Shown: one piece after another, positions 41,942-50,656 of the stretch
How the letters are laid out: every line of letters starts with the position of its first letter
Position numbering within the stretch: the first letter of the stretch is position 1
Assembly: GCA_965140395.1 (NCBI GenBank)
Contig: OZ223207.1
Coordinates: 1-64,000, forward strand
DNA: 64,000 bases
Direction of reading: 5' to 3'
DNA from: Parvibaculum sp002684405
GTDB taxonomy: Bacteria > Pseudomonadota > Alphaproteobacteria > Parvibaculales > Parvibaculaceae
The notes under the pieces: model-generated
What the model saw: only the letters and a program-made list of their open reading frames with translations
Told to the model about the DNA's origin: nothing
The model's database searches: none
Position numbers and translations under genes: made by a program

Positions 41942-43402
41942 ATGAGCGACATTTCGAGACAGGTTCAGGTCGGCGCATTGAGCGGTGCGCGTGTCGTCTG
42001 CGTCGGGGATGTGATGCTCGACCGTTTCGTCTATGGGCAGGTGGAGCGGATTTCGCCCGAAGCGCCTATTCCGGTTCTCAGGGTTCGGGACGAGAGGTCG
42101 ATGCCGGGCGGCGCGGGCAATGTGGTGCGCAACCTCGCGGCGCTGGATGCGACCGTCTCCTTCGTTTCGGTTGTGGGCGATGACGAGGCGGGCCGGTCCC
42201 TTTCGGAGATTTTCGACGAACTGCCCGGCGTGACGGCAGATCTTGTGGCCGATCCCGGCCGCCCGACCACGATCAAGACGCGGTATATTTCGATGGGCCA
42301 GCAAATGCTGCGCGCCGATAGGGAGACCGTGGAGGCAATCGCCGACGAAACCGCCGATGTCGTCGTGGCCGCCGTCGTCCAGCATCTTCCGAAGGCGGAC
42401 ATTCTGGTTCTTTCCGACTATGGCAAGGGCGTCTTCACGCCTTATGTCTGCGAGGTGGTGATCAAGGCTGCGAAGGAAGCGGGTGTGCCGGTGCTGGTCG
42501 ATCCCAAGGGGCGCGATTACGGGCGTTATCGCGGTGCCGATGTGATCACGCCGAACCGGCAGGAACTTGCCGAGGCGAGCGGCATGCCGGTGGATAGCAA
42601 TGCGGCGGTTATCGCCGCGGCTCGCGCTGTCATGGATGAAGCCGGCATTGGTGCGGTCGTTGCGACGCGCAGCGAAGACGGCATGTCCGTGGTGAGCGGG
42701 ACGGGCGATGCGATCCATTTTCCAGCTGAGGCGAGAGAAGTTTTCGACGTGTCCGGTGCGGGCGATACGGTTGTCGCCACGCTGGCGGCGGCGCGGGCCG
42801 GTGGGCTTTCGCTGCCTCAGGCGGCGCTTCTCGCCAATGCCGCGGCGGGGATTGTCGTCGGCAAGGTCGGAACGGCGGTCGTCTATCGCGAAGAGCTCGA
42901 GGCGAAGCTTCGCGACGAGGAGTTGTCGAGCATCGAGGAGCAGGTGGTCGGCCTGCCCACGGCCTGCGATCTGGTGGCCGGCTGGCAGGCGGCGGACCTG
43001 CAGGTCGGGTTTACCAATGGCTGTTTCGATCTGTTGCATCCGGGCCATGTCACGCTGCTGGAAAAATCGCGCGCGCTTTGCGACCGGCTTGTCGTCGGTC
43101 TGAACAGCGATGCGTCGGTGAAGCGGCTCAAAGGGCTGGAGAGGCCCGTGCAGCCCGATATTGCGCGGGCGACCGTGCTGGCGGCGCTGGGCTCTGTCGA
43201 TCTCGTGGTGATTTTCGAGGAAGACACGCCCGCGGAACTGATCGAGGCCTTGCGTCCCGATGTGCTCATCAAGGGCGGGGACTATACCGTCGAAACGATT
43301 GTCGGCGCCGAGTTCGTGAAGGCGCAGGGCGGCCGTGTCGAGATCATCGATCTGGTGCCTGGCTTTTCGACGACACAGACCATCGAAAAACTCGGAAAGT
43401 AG
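41942..43402 (+). CDS. hldE: Bifunctional heptose-7-phosphate kinase/heptose-1-phosphate adenylyltransferase HldE
   Basis: Makes ADP-heptose for LPS core. The 486-residue protein is a fusion. The N-terminal ribokinase-like domain (about 1-320) has VGDVMLDRFVYG, PGGAGNVVRNLAAL and the ATP/catalytic SGAGDTVVATLAA. The C-terminal cytidylyltransferase-like domain (about 345-486) has TNGCFDLLHPGHVTLL with the HxGH motif and LNSDASVKRLKG. The length agrees with E. coli HldE (477). It is convergent with gmhA; stops are 8 bp apart. The three steps gmhA, hldE, gmhB are all present within 3 kb. Confidence 0.96.
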   Translation: MSDISRQVQVGALSGARVVCVGDVMLDRFVYGQVERISPEAPIPVLRVRDERSMPGGAGNVVRNLAALDATVSFVSVVGDDEAGRSLSEIFDELPGVTADLVADPGRPTTIKTRYISMGQQMLRADRETVEAIADETADVVVAAVVQHLPKADILVLSDYGKGVFTPYVCEVVIKAAKEAGVPVLVDPKGRDYGRYRGADVITPNRQELAEASGMPVDSNAAVIAAARAVMDEAGIGAVVATRSEDGMSVVSGTGDAIHFPAEAREVFDVSGAGDTVVATLAAARAGGLSLPQAALLANAAAGIVVGKVGTAVVYREELEAKLRDEELSSIEEQVVGLPTACDLVAGWQAADLQVGFTNGCFDLLHPGHVTLLEKSRALCDRLVVGLNSDASVKRLKGLERPVQPDIARATVLAALGSVDLVVIFEEDTPAELIEALRPDVLIKGGDYTVETIVGAEFVKAQGGRVEIIDLVPGFSTTQTIEKLGK

Positions 43403-43410
43403 GCCAGCGC

Positions 43411-43992
43411 CTATTCCTCGACCAGTCCCAGCTTCTGCTCGATGGCCGCGCACAGCATGTGGCCGAGCGTGATGTGCATCTCCTGGATGCGGGCCGTGGT
43501 GCGCGAGGGAGCTTCCAGAATGTGATCGGTGAAGTCCTTCATGGGACCGCCATCGGCGCCGGAAAGGCCGATGGTGACCATGCCTTGCGTCTTCGCCCTG
43601 TCGAGCGCGCGCAGCACATTGGGGCTCTTGCCCGAGGTCGAGATGCCGATGGCGACATCGCCCGGTCGACCCAGAGCCTCGATCTGGCGGGCAAAGACCT
43701 CTTCATAACCCATGTCGTTGGCCGCGGCGGTCAGCACCGAGCTGTCGGTGGTGATGGCGATGGCGGCGATGGCCGGGCGGTCCTTGATGTAGCGCACGGA
43801 AAGCTCGGTCGCGAGATGCTGGGCATCCGAGGCGCTGCCGCCATTACCGAAGAACATGATCTTGCCGCCCCCTGAGATCGCCTCCACGCAGGAAGCGGCC
43901 GCGTGGGCGAATTCCTCTTCCAGCGCGTCCATCTCCTCCATCACGCGGCGGTGCTCGGCAAGGTTATTCTGGAAGATCGTTGAGAAGAGCAT
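43411..43992 (-). CDS. gmhA: Sedoheptulose-7-phosphate isomerase GmhA
   Basis: Converts sedoheptulose 7-phosphate to D-glycero-manno-heptose 7-phosphate, the first LPS heptose step. The 193-residue SIS-domain protein shows FFGNGGSASDAQHLATELSVRY (about 52-73) and GISTSGKSPNVLRALDRAK (about 118-136). The ATG at 43992 (MLFSTIFQNNLAEH) matches the family start; a longer reading frame upstream is not homologous. It is convergent with hldE and divergent from the bactofilin gene. Confidence 0.94.
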   Translation of the reverse strand: MLFSTIFQNNLAEHRRVMEEMDALEEEFAHAAASCVEAISGGGKIMFFGNGGSASDAQHLATELSVRYIKDRPAIAAIAITTDSSVLTAAANDMGYEEVFARQIEALGRPGDVAIGISTSGKSPNVLRALDRAKTQGMVTIGLSGADGGPMKDFTDHILEAPSRTTARIQEMHITLGHMLCAAIEQKLGLVEE

Positions 43993-44182
43993 TCGCTGGG
44001 TCTCTCGATGGTTTGTGCCTCGGGCCCTCAATCTATCCAATGCGGAGGCAAGAGGCGAGGCCAAGGGAGGCGCTCCGGCTATCGAGGGGCGCGGCGGAAC
44101 CAAAATGAACCCGACTCCCATATGCGAGCGCGGTCGGCCTGCTACTGATTCCAGATTGGATAGCGAGCCCGGAGGGACGACC

Positions 44183-44818
44183 TTGAGTATTGCCGACAAC
44201 AAATCATCCCCTGAAAAACTGCCGCCGGAGAAACTGTCGTCCGAAAAAGCATCATCCGACAAATCCCCGTCCGATGCGAGACGTGCGGCTGGCGCCGAGC
44301 ACCGGTCTGCGAATGTCCACGTCCTGCGGGCCGGCAATGAAGACATTGTGGTCGGCGACAACAGTTCGCTGGAAGGGTCTTTCGATACGAACGGTTCCAT
44401 GTTCGTGGACGGGCTCGTCCGGCGGGCCGAATTGCGCGCCAATCTCCTCTCGATCAGTGCCTCCGGGCGCGTCGAGGGCGAGGCCTTCGTTCAGCGGGCG
44501 GAGATCGCCGGCGAGTTCGAAGGAACGCTGACCTGCGCGGGTGAGGTCATCATGCGGTCCACCGGCCGTGTCAGCGGCCATATCACCTGCGGGCAGCTGG
44601 TCACCCATCGTGGGGCCGGCGTCGATGCGCATATCAACGTCACGGGCGTCGAGGCGCTTGGCGAGGCACAGCCAGGCTCGTCGCCGGGGGCTTCGCGCAA
44701 GGCCGGCGGGCGGCGTTTCAGGCCCTCGTTGCGCTGGCATATGCGCCAGATGGCGCCGATCATGTTTGGTGTCATCATCGCGCTGGGCTCCATCGGCCTT
44801 CTCTCCCTGATGCCCTAA
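44183..44818 (+). CDS. Bactofilin (polymer-forming cytoskeletal protein) with C-terminal membrane segment
   Basis: A 211-residue protein. A Lys/Ser/Pro-rich, disordered N-terminus (about 1-45) precedes the right-handed beta-helix core of bactofilins (about 50-150; EDIVVGDNSSLEGSFD, GLVRRAELRANLLSISASGR, GEVIMRSTGRVSGHI). A hydrophobic segment at the C-terminus (about 190-208) may anchor it. Bactofilins form filaments that organise cell-wall and polar processes. Start choice: TTG at 44183 with an ideal GGAGG spaced 7 nt; an ATG at 44105 would add 26 residues but has no clear site. Confidence 0.85.
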   Translation: MSIADNKSSPEKLPPEKLSSEKASSDKSPSDARRAAGAEHRSANVHVLRAGNEDIVVGDNSSLEGSFDTNGSMFVDGLVRRAELRANLLSISASGRVEGEAFVQRAEIAGEFEGTLTCAGEVIMRSTGRVSGHITCGQLVTHRGAGVDAHINVTGVEALGEAQPGSSPGASRKAGGRRFRPSLRWHMRQMAPIMFGVIIALGSIGLLSLMP

Positions 44819-44988
44819 CCCCGCCCGATGCTCGATTGCGCCTGATTTCGGGACCGGACCCCGATATCCTCCAGGCGTTCGAGCGGGCGGGAAACCCAGT
44901 CTTGTCTTGCACTTTCAACGCATGGGCCAACTATATGCGCACGGACCGGATGCCGGTCCTTGTCTGATCGGTTCATGCGGTGAGAGGA

Positions 44989-45891
44989 ATGCGGCTGAAG
45001 CTGGCCCTTCGGGATGTCTATTCCGGTTATGTCGATAGCCTGGTGCCGACCGTCATAAGGGCGGTCTGTGGCGGTTCGGTCGATATCGTGCCGGAGGATC
45101 GGGCCGAGCTGGTGATTATCGGTCCCTTCAGGAAGAAACGCGGCTTTTTCGAAAAACTGAAAAAATCCGACAGGAACAGGAACGCGACCTATCTGTTTCA
45201 TACCGGTGAAAATGTCCGGCGACACGCCGTTCCGGCGGATTTTTCGATCTCGTTCGATCTTGGCGTCGATGACGATACCCACCTTCGCTGGCCTCTCTGG
45301 ACGGACAGTCTGGTGTGGCGGGAAAGGGGCATCGTCTATGAGCCCGAGAATGGCCGCTTTGGCGGCGGCATCGAGATAGAGCGGCTGCTGGAACCGTTGG
45401 GTCCGCGAACGCTTGAGCGGGAGTTTCGGGCCGCCATCTTCAGCTGGCATTTGAACGAGCCCCGCGGCTCGCTCATCGAAGCGCTGTCTAGCGTGATGGA
45501 GGTCGACGGTTTCGGCCGGGCCTTCGACAAAAGTATCGCCTCCCACGACAGCAGCGGCTTCTGCAAATACGATGTGCTTCAGCGTTACATGTTCAATCTG
45601 TGTCCGGAAAACAGTCTTTATCCGGGCTATTACACCGAGAAAGTCGTCGAGGCCTATGCGGCCGGGTGCATTCCCATCGGCTGGGCGGATCCGAACCTCG
45701 ACGCCGATTTCAATGCCGGTGCTTTGATTAACAGCCTCCCATTTGCCAAGGCGGGATATGCAAAGGGAATGGCGGAGGCCGTCGCTCCCGAGAAGCTGAG
45801 GCGGCTCGTCGAGGTGCCGCTGCTGGACCAGGCGCCAAGCCTAGAGCCGCTCGTGCGTTTCATCGAGAAAGTCGTTCGCGCGAGCCGATGA
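44989..45891 (+). CDS. Glycosyltransferase family 10-like (fucosyltransferase-like) protein
   Basis: A 300-residue protein with the GT10 signature near the C-terminus: FNLCPENSLYPGYYTEKVVEAYAAGCIPIGW (about 203-233) matches the donor-binding FxxENSxxxYxTEK...GxxP pattern. The N-terminal half is poorly conserved. GT10 members transfer fucose-type sugars to surface glycans. Two starts are possible (44980 GTG, 44989 ATG); I use the ATG. Located between a bactofilin and a Slam-like system in a heptose/Kdo region, it likely modifies LPS or another surface glycan. Confidence 0.8.
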   Translation: MRLKLALRDVYSGYVDSLVPTVIRAVCGGSVDIVPEDRAELVIIGPFRKKRGFFEKLKKSDRNRNATYLFHTGENVRRHAVPADFSISFDLGVDDDTHLRWPLWTDSLVWRERGIVYEPENGRFGGGIEIERLLEPLGPRTLEREFRAAIFSWHLNEPRGSLIEALSSVMEVDGFGRAFDKSIASHDSSGFCKYDVLQRYMFNLCPENSLYPGYYTEKVVEAYAAGCIPIGWADPNLDADFNAGALINSLPFAKAGYAKGMAEAVAPEKLRRLVEVPLLDQAPSLEPLVRFIEKVVRASR

Positions 45892-46062
45892 CAGCGATGC
45901 GCGGATGGCGGAAATCCGCGCGATCCCGCCGGATCATGCATTCATAGCCCAAATGGATCATGCGGGCAGAACAGCGATTTCACTAGGTTGGCCCTCGTTT
46001 TCCGGAACCCCTTGGCGACTCGGGTTTCCGGATAAGTGATTGATGTGACGGGGGTGACATAG

Positions 46063-47478
46063 ATGAATATCGGGAAAGCTTCCCTGCGCCGGGTTGGGTC
46101 CCGCTGCGGGACCGTGCCGCTCGGGCGGGGGATGGCGCGGCCTTTGATGCGGTCGGGTCTGCTGGGCGCGGGGCTGGCCATCGCGGCGGCACTTTCCGCG
46201 GCCGGAGTTGCCGCAGCGGGTACGCTTGAGGATGCGCAGGCGCTGATCGACAAAGGTAATGGGCCGGCCGCCTATAGGATATTGAAGCCCGAAGAACGTG
46301 CCCGGGCGGGTGAGCCGGATTTCGACTATGCGCTGGGCCTTGCCGCCATGGATAGCGGCAAGCCGGCAGAGGCTGCAGCCGCTTTCGAGCGGGTTCTGGC
46401 TGTCGATCCGGATCATCTGCAGGCGAGGGCGGAGCTGGGACGTGCCTATATCGCGCTCAACGAGCCGGAGGCGGCACGTCGCGAACTTGCCACGGTCAAG
46501 GCGCAGGAAACAGTGCCCCCGGGCGTCAAGGAGGCGATCGCGCGTTATGTCGATGCGCTGGATACCGGACTTTCCGGCGGCGGAACGACACTCAAGAGCC
46601 ATCTGGAGCTTAGTGCGGGCTACGATTCCAACGTCAATAATTCGACCGCAGACAACCGCATCCTGATCCCTGCTTTTGCCGGGCTCGGCTATGCGACGCT
46701 TTCTTCGAGTGCCACAGGGCAGGAGGATGCGTTTGCGCAGGTGGCGGGCCGGATGTCGCTGACGCACGGCCTCTCCATCGGCCGGTCGCTCTTTGCCGAT
46801 GTGAACGCCTCCTATCGGGGGAATGCGGAATACGATCAGTTCAACCAGGCAATTGCCGGGTTCAATGTCGGCGCGGCACAGCGCACGCCGGATTGGGGCT
46901 CCTTCTCGCTTTCCATGCAGGGGCAATCCTACTGGATCGACGGCCAGCCTTATCGCTATACGGTGGGCGGGCTCGGTCAGTGGAACTATCGCAGCGAGGG
47001 CCAGACCGACTATGGCGTCTATCTGCAATATGCCCATCTGAGCTATCCCTCCAATCAGGGCCAGAACGCCAACCGATACACGGCGGGCGCGACCATCGGG
47101 CAGAGCTTTGCCGGTTCGCGTGAGCCATACGCCTATGCCGGCATATATGGCGGCTATGAGAAGGTGACGCATAGCGGTTTCGACCATTTGTCGAACCGGT
47201 TTCTCGGTGGACGGCTGGGCGGTGAGATCACGCTTGTGTCGCAGCTGCGCGGTTATGCGAGCGCCTCGATCGAGGTTGCCGATTACAAGGACCCGGACCC
47301 GCTTTTCCTGACCGAGCGGCATACGGTGCGCAGCGATGCCTCGATCGGCCTGCGCTATGCGCTGAACGATGCCGTCACGCTGGGCGCAAACGTCTCCTAC
47401 ACCAATTCGGACAGCAACATCGTGCTCTACGAGTATGACCGCGTCGTCGCCGGTCTCTCGCTGGGCGTGGATTTTTGA
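46063..47478 (+). CDS. Slam-like outer-membrane protein: TPR plus beta-barrel (type XI secretion)
   Basis: A 471-residue protein with an N-terminal export signal, a TPR domain of about 130 residues (AQALIDKGNGPAAYRILKPE, AAAFERVLAVDPDHLQARAE) and a C-terminal barrel of about 290 residues that opens SHLELSAGYDSNVNNSTADN and ends in VDF. This layout is that of Slam / SlipAM (DUF560) proteins, which move surface lipoproteins and secreted haemophores across the outer membrane. The start is uncertain; an ATG at 46132 gives a more standard signal peptide. The next gene begins 16 nt downstream and encodes a large three-module protein, its likely cargo. Confidence 0.8.
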   Translation: MNIGKASLRRVGSRCGTVPLGRGMARPLMRSGLLGAGLAIAAALSAAGVAAAGTLEDAQALIDKGNGPAAYRILKPEERARAGEPDFDYALGLAAMDSGKPAEAAAAFERVLAVDPDHLQARAELGRAYIALNEPEAARRELATVKAQETVPPGVKEAIARYVDALDTGLSGGGTTLKSHLELSAGYDSNVNNSTADNRILIPAFAGLGYATLSSSATGQEDAFAQVAGRMSLTHGLSIGRSLFADVNASYRGNAEYDQFNQAIAGFNVGAAQRTPDWGSFSLSMQGQSYWIDGQPYRYTVGGLGQWNYRSEGQTDYGVYLQYAHLSYPSNQGQNANRYTAGATIGQSFAGSREPYAYAGIYGGYEKVTHSGFDHLSNRFLGGRLGGEITLVSQLRGYASASIEVADYKDPDPLFLTERHTVRSDASIGLRYALNDAVTLGANVSYTNSDSNIVLYEYDRVVAGLSLGVDF

Positions 47479-47494
47479 AGCGAGGATATTCGAC

Positions 47495-50400
47495 ATGACC
47501 AGGCATTTTCGTAACGCTCTGCTGGCTTCGGCTCTTCTCGTTCCGATGGCAGGTATCTCCGGCGCGCAGGCGCTCCCGGTTCTGTTCGGCAGCGATGCTG
47601 CGAATATCGAACCGGGCCAGACAGTGACGGTGGAAGGTTCCGTCCTGCAACTGGAGGCGCCCGATGGATCGATCATTTCCGTCGCCGAAGGGTCGACCTT
47701 CACTATTACGGGCGAGGGAGATTCGCTGTCCTTCAATCTCGTCTCCGGCTCCATGCGGGTCGCCTCGCAAGGCATGCCGATTTCCGTGACGCGCGGCGGT
47801 GTGACCGTATCGTCCACGGGCGGCGCCTTTTCCGCCTTCGCTTCCGACAGCGGCGGGCTCGATGGTCGCGTCAACGAAGGGACGGCCAGCGTCTCCAATG
47901 GCGGCGAGACACGGGAATTCGCGCGGGGGGGCGGTTATGAAGCCAGCGACACGGATGTCGCGGGCACCTTCACGCCACCCGTTCCGACGACGACGCAGGT
48001 CGCCTCGAACACTTCTAGCGACACCGATTACTCGCCGGCGGACGAGCAGGGAGGCAGCGGCGGGTCGTCCGTTGCGCAAGAAGCCTCCGGCGGCTCGGGC
48101 GGTGGTTCGGGGAACGGCTCGGGCGGTTATGGCGGCACGCCGCCCGTGACCGGTGTCGTCAATCCGGTAACGGGTACGGAGGATACCGGCTATTCCATCG
48201 CCTATGCGGGGGACGCCATCGGCATCGACACGCGCACCGATGTAACCGTGACGGTCGGTAGCGGCGGGGAACTCAACCGCTACAAGGTCGGGACCGGCGT
48301 GGATGAGGATCTGGAGCGCAATTCCAACTCGTCGCTGGAGCGTGGCAATGCGGGCAATGCGATCTTCATCGAACGCTGGGCGGGCGGCGAGACGCATGGC
48401 AATTACTACAACGCCTATAACGGCACGACCTATTCCAGTTTGTCACGGACGAGCCATCAGGGGCTCCATCTGGCCTATGGCCAGCCGGCGACCAATTTGC
48501 CGACGCAGGGAGTTGCGCTCTATTCGCTGGCCGCGGCGACATCGCCGACCATCGACGACGGGAGTTTTGCGCCGGGCACGTTCACCGGCACGCTGGGTAT
48601 CGCCTTCGGTCCAGCCTTCAAGGTGGGGGTGGATTTCGCGGTCGATATGCCCGGTGATCACACCTATGCGATCCAGACGAGTGGCGGATCGGCCACGCCG
48701 AGTGGCGCGGTGAACTATTCCGACCTTGCCAATGGCGTTTTCGTGCTCGAACCCGTCAACCTGGCGCAGGGTGGTGCCGCCTGTCCGAGCGCGAACTGCA
48801 AGGCATTCGTCGATGGTATTCTGGGCGGCACGACCGGCGACTATGTCGGGATCGCCTACAACATCTACGATTCCTCGGTAACGACCGATAGCACCTTCCG
48901 CGGCAAGCGCATTTCCGGCACAGCGGCCTTTTCGCAATCCTCCTATGATGCAGGTGCAAGCGGCGGTGGTGGCAGCGGCGGCGTGACGCCGCCGGAAGCA
49001 AGCGGTTCGCTTGACGCGCCCTTGATCCTGCAAAATCGGCAGAGCCTTACTCCCTTCATCGTTTTCTATGCGCAGGGCACGCACATGGAGCGTCCAGGCG
49101 CCTATCAGAATTACGTCTTTGGTACCGATGGCGCATTTGCCGGCTTTGCGACGGCCGGGTCGAACAATGACGTGTATGACAGGAACGATGCGGTGACTGC
49201 CGATCTTGCCGGCAATGCCTATTTCCAGATCGGCCGATGGAATGGCGGCGACATCGAGCAGACCGGTGCGACCACCGCGACGCACACGGTTTCCGGCGAC
49301 GACGGCCTCGTCTATCTCCTGCGCAGCGGTTACGACAGCAGGCTCATCCCCGTTTCAGGTACGGCACACTACGCGTTGAAGGCTGCGACGCGGCCGATCT
49401 ACAAGACGGGTATCGGGTATGACGGCAGTTTCGCAGGCGAGATGTCGGTTGCGTTCGCGCCCTCGACGGCCAAGGTGGGGCTTGATGCCGTCGTCACCAT
49501 GCAGGAGCCGGGGGGTGACGCGGTCTACAACTTCTCTACCGCAGGTGGGGCGGCCGATCCGTCAACCGGGGGACTGGACCTCTATCTCTCGAATGGTAGC
49601 TTCAACACCTACGACAACATGACCTCGAACGGTATTGCCTGTGGCGGGAGCTGTTCCTACCAGATCATCGGCTATGTGAACGGTTCGGGCGGTAGCGATG
49701 CGGGGCTTGCCTATGCTATCGGAAGCGGATCGGAAAGCCTTACCGGCTCAGTCCTCTTTCAGCGCGACGATAATCCCGCCCTGCTGAACCAGGTCGCCTA
49801 TATGAGTGGAATGGTTGTTAGTCCGGGTACGTTGATCGTGACGAACGGTATCGGCAGCTACGCCTATTCATCCAACGGGCTTGTCACATTCAATACGAAT
49901 GGCGAGGTCGCGGGCCTGGAGTCTCCGGGGGACGCGAATGTCGTGATCAATAACGGCGCGGCCAGCATTGTCGATGCAGGCAATGACGGCCCGGTTTCCT
50001 GGGCACGCTGGACCGGCGGGGCGTTGGGTGGCACTGCCTATTCGAATCCTGCGCCGACCATGCCCGCGGATGGCGGCATGCATATCGCGGTCGGATCGGA
50101 CGCCACGAATATTCCGGTTTCCGGCACCGCGCAGTATGGCCTCGTAGGGGCAACCAGGCCGACTATCGATGATGGATCGGTCTTACCCGGCACATTCACG
50201 GGCACGCTGGGCGTTGCTTTTGGCGCAAACTCGTCGACGGCGCGGGTCGGTATCGACTTCAACGTTTCGATCGGCGGACATGATTATGCGTTCGCCTCCC
50301 AGGGCGGGAGCGCCGACCCGACCCAGTCGGACATCAATCTCTACGGGGCTATTTTTGGTAATAGTTTCGGCCATGCCGCCGAGGGGCGCTACGACATCAC

Positions 50401-50581
50401 GCCGGGCGGACCGGCCTGCCAGGGCTCGAGTTGTCGGGCCGTCGTCTCTGGCTTCCTGTCGGGCAATGGAGCGAGCCATGCCGCGGTCAGCTATACGATT
50501 TCGGATTCAGGTTCGCCGAACAATGCAGGGGCGGTGCAGGGCACGGCGGTGTTCAGCCAGGCCGCAGCATCGCCTCCGTGA
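47495..50581 (+). CDS. Large exported FecR-domain protein with three repeated beta modules; candidate Slam cargo
   Basis: A 1028-residue exported protein with signal peptide (about 1-26) and no lipobox. Residues 35-150 form a FecR-like domain (VTVEGSVLQLEAPDGSIISV, GSMRVASQGMPISVTRGGV). A low-complexity Gly/Ser linker (about 180-222) leads to three modules of about 260 residues. Each ends with a pattern seen in TbpB/Slam-cargo barrels: GTLGIAFG..., a Cys pair (ACPSANCKAF, ACGGSCSYQI, ACQGSSCRAV), DGILGG-like and SGTAAFSQ. The Cys pair in each module could form a disulfide. The start ATG at 47495 follows GCGAGGAT. It is cotranscribed with the Slam-like gene. Function is inferred; binding partner unknown. 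Confidence 0.8.
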   Translation: MTRHFRNALLASALLVPMAGISGAQALPVLFGSDAANIEPGQTVTVEGSVLQLEAPDGSIISVAEGSTFTITGEGDSLSFNLVSGSMRVASQGMPISVTRGGVTVSSTGGAFSAFASDSGGLDGRVNEGTASVSNGGETREFARGGGYEASDTDVAGTFTPPVPTTTQVASNTSSDTDYSPADEQGGSGGSSVAQEASGGSGGGSGNGSGGYGGTPPVTGVVNPVTGTEDTGYSIAYAGDAIGIDTRTDVTVTVGSGGELNRYKVGTGVDEDLERNSNSSLERGNAGNAIFIERWAGGETHGNYYNAYNGTTYSSLSRTSHQGLHLAYGQPATNLPTQGVALYSLAAATSPTIDDGSFAPGTFTGTLGIAFGPAFKVGVDFAVDMPGDHTYAIQTSGGSATPSGAVNYSDLANGVFVLEPVNLAQGGAACPSANCKAFVDGILGGTTGDYVGIAYNIYDSSVTTDSTFRGKRISGTAAFSQSSYDAGASGGGGSGGVTPPEASGSLDAPLILQNRQSLTPFIVFYAQGTHMERPGAYQNYVFGTDGAFAGFATAGSNNDVYDRNDAVTADLAGNAYFQIGRWNGGDIEQTGATTATHTVSGDDGLVYLLRSGYDSRLIPVSGTAHYALKAATRPIYKTGIGYDGSFAGEMSVAFAPSTAKVGLDAVVTMQEPGGDAVYNFSTAGGAADPSTGGLDLYLSNGSFNTYDNMTSNGIACGGSCSYQIIGYVNGSGGSDAGLAYAIGSGSESLTGSVLFQRDDNPALLNQVAYMSGMVVSPGTLIVTNGIGSYAYSSNGLVTFNTNGEVAGLESPGDANVVINNGAASIVDAGNDGPVSWARWTGGALGGTAYSNPAPTMPADGGMHIAVGSDATNIPVSGTAQYGLVGATRPTIDDGSVLPGTFTGTLGVAFGANSSTARVGIDFNVSIGGHDYAFASQGGSADPTQSDINLYGAIFGNSFGHAAEGRYDITPGGPACQGSSCRAVVSGFLSGNGASHAAVSYTISDSGSPNNAGAVQGTAVFSQAAASPP
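48170..50575 (+). repeat. Three tandem coding modules (about 260 residues each)
   Basis: Modules at roughly 48170-48965, 48995-49770 and 49820-50575. Modules 1 and 3 are closest: TIDDGSFAPGTFTGTLGIAF against TIDDGSVLPGTFTGTLGVAF. Module 2 is more diverged but keeps the Cys pair and terminal GSVLFQ. The arrangement suggests duplication of a binding barrel. Confidence 0.72.
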
Positions 50582-50605
50582 GCGGGACGAGTGTAGATGA
50601 AATGG

Positions 50606-50634
50606 AAATGGCCGGGCGATTGCCCGGCCATTTT
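50606..50634 (+). terminator. Rho-independent terminator after the FecR/barrel gene
   Basis: AAATGGCCGGGC-gatt-GCCCGGCCATTTT, a 12-bp stem followed by T residues, 24 nt after the stop codon and before the convergent kdsD end. Because the stem has A and T flanks on both sides it may stop both transcripts. Confidence 0.88.
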
Positions 50635-50656
50635 CGTTTGTGGGATATCATGTGCC

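Noticed and set aside
47375..48397. Long minus-strand frames opposite the large FecR/barrel gene and the Slam-like gene
   Set aside because: Their translations are Arg/Ala-rich shadows typical of high-GC antisense frames and show no domain features.
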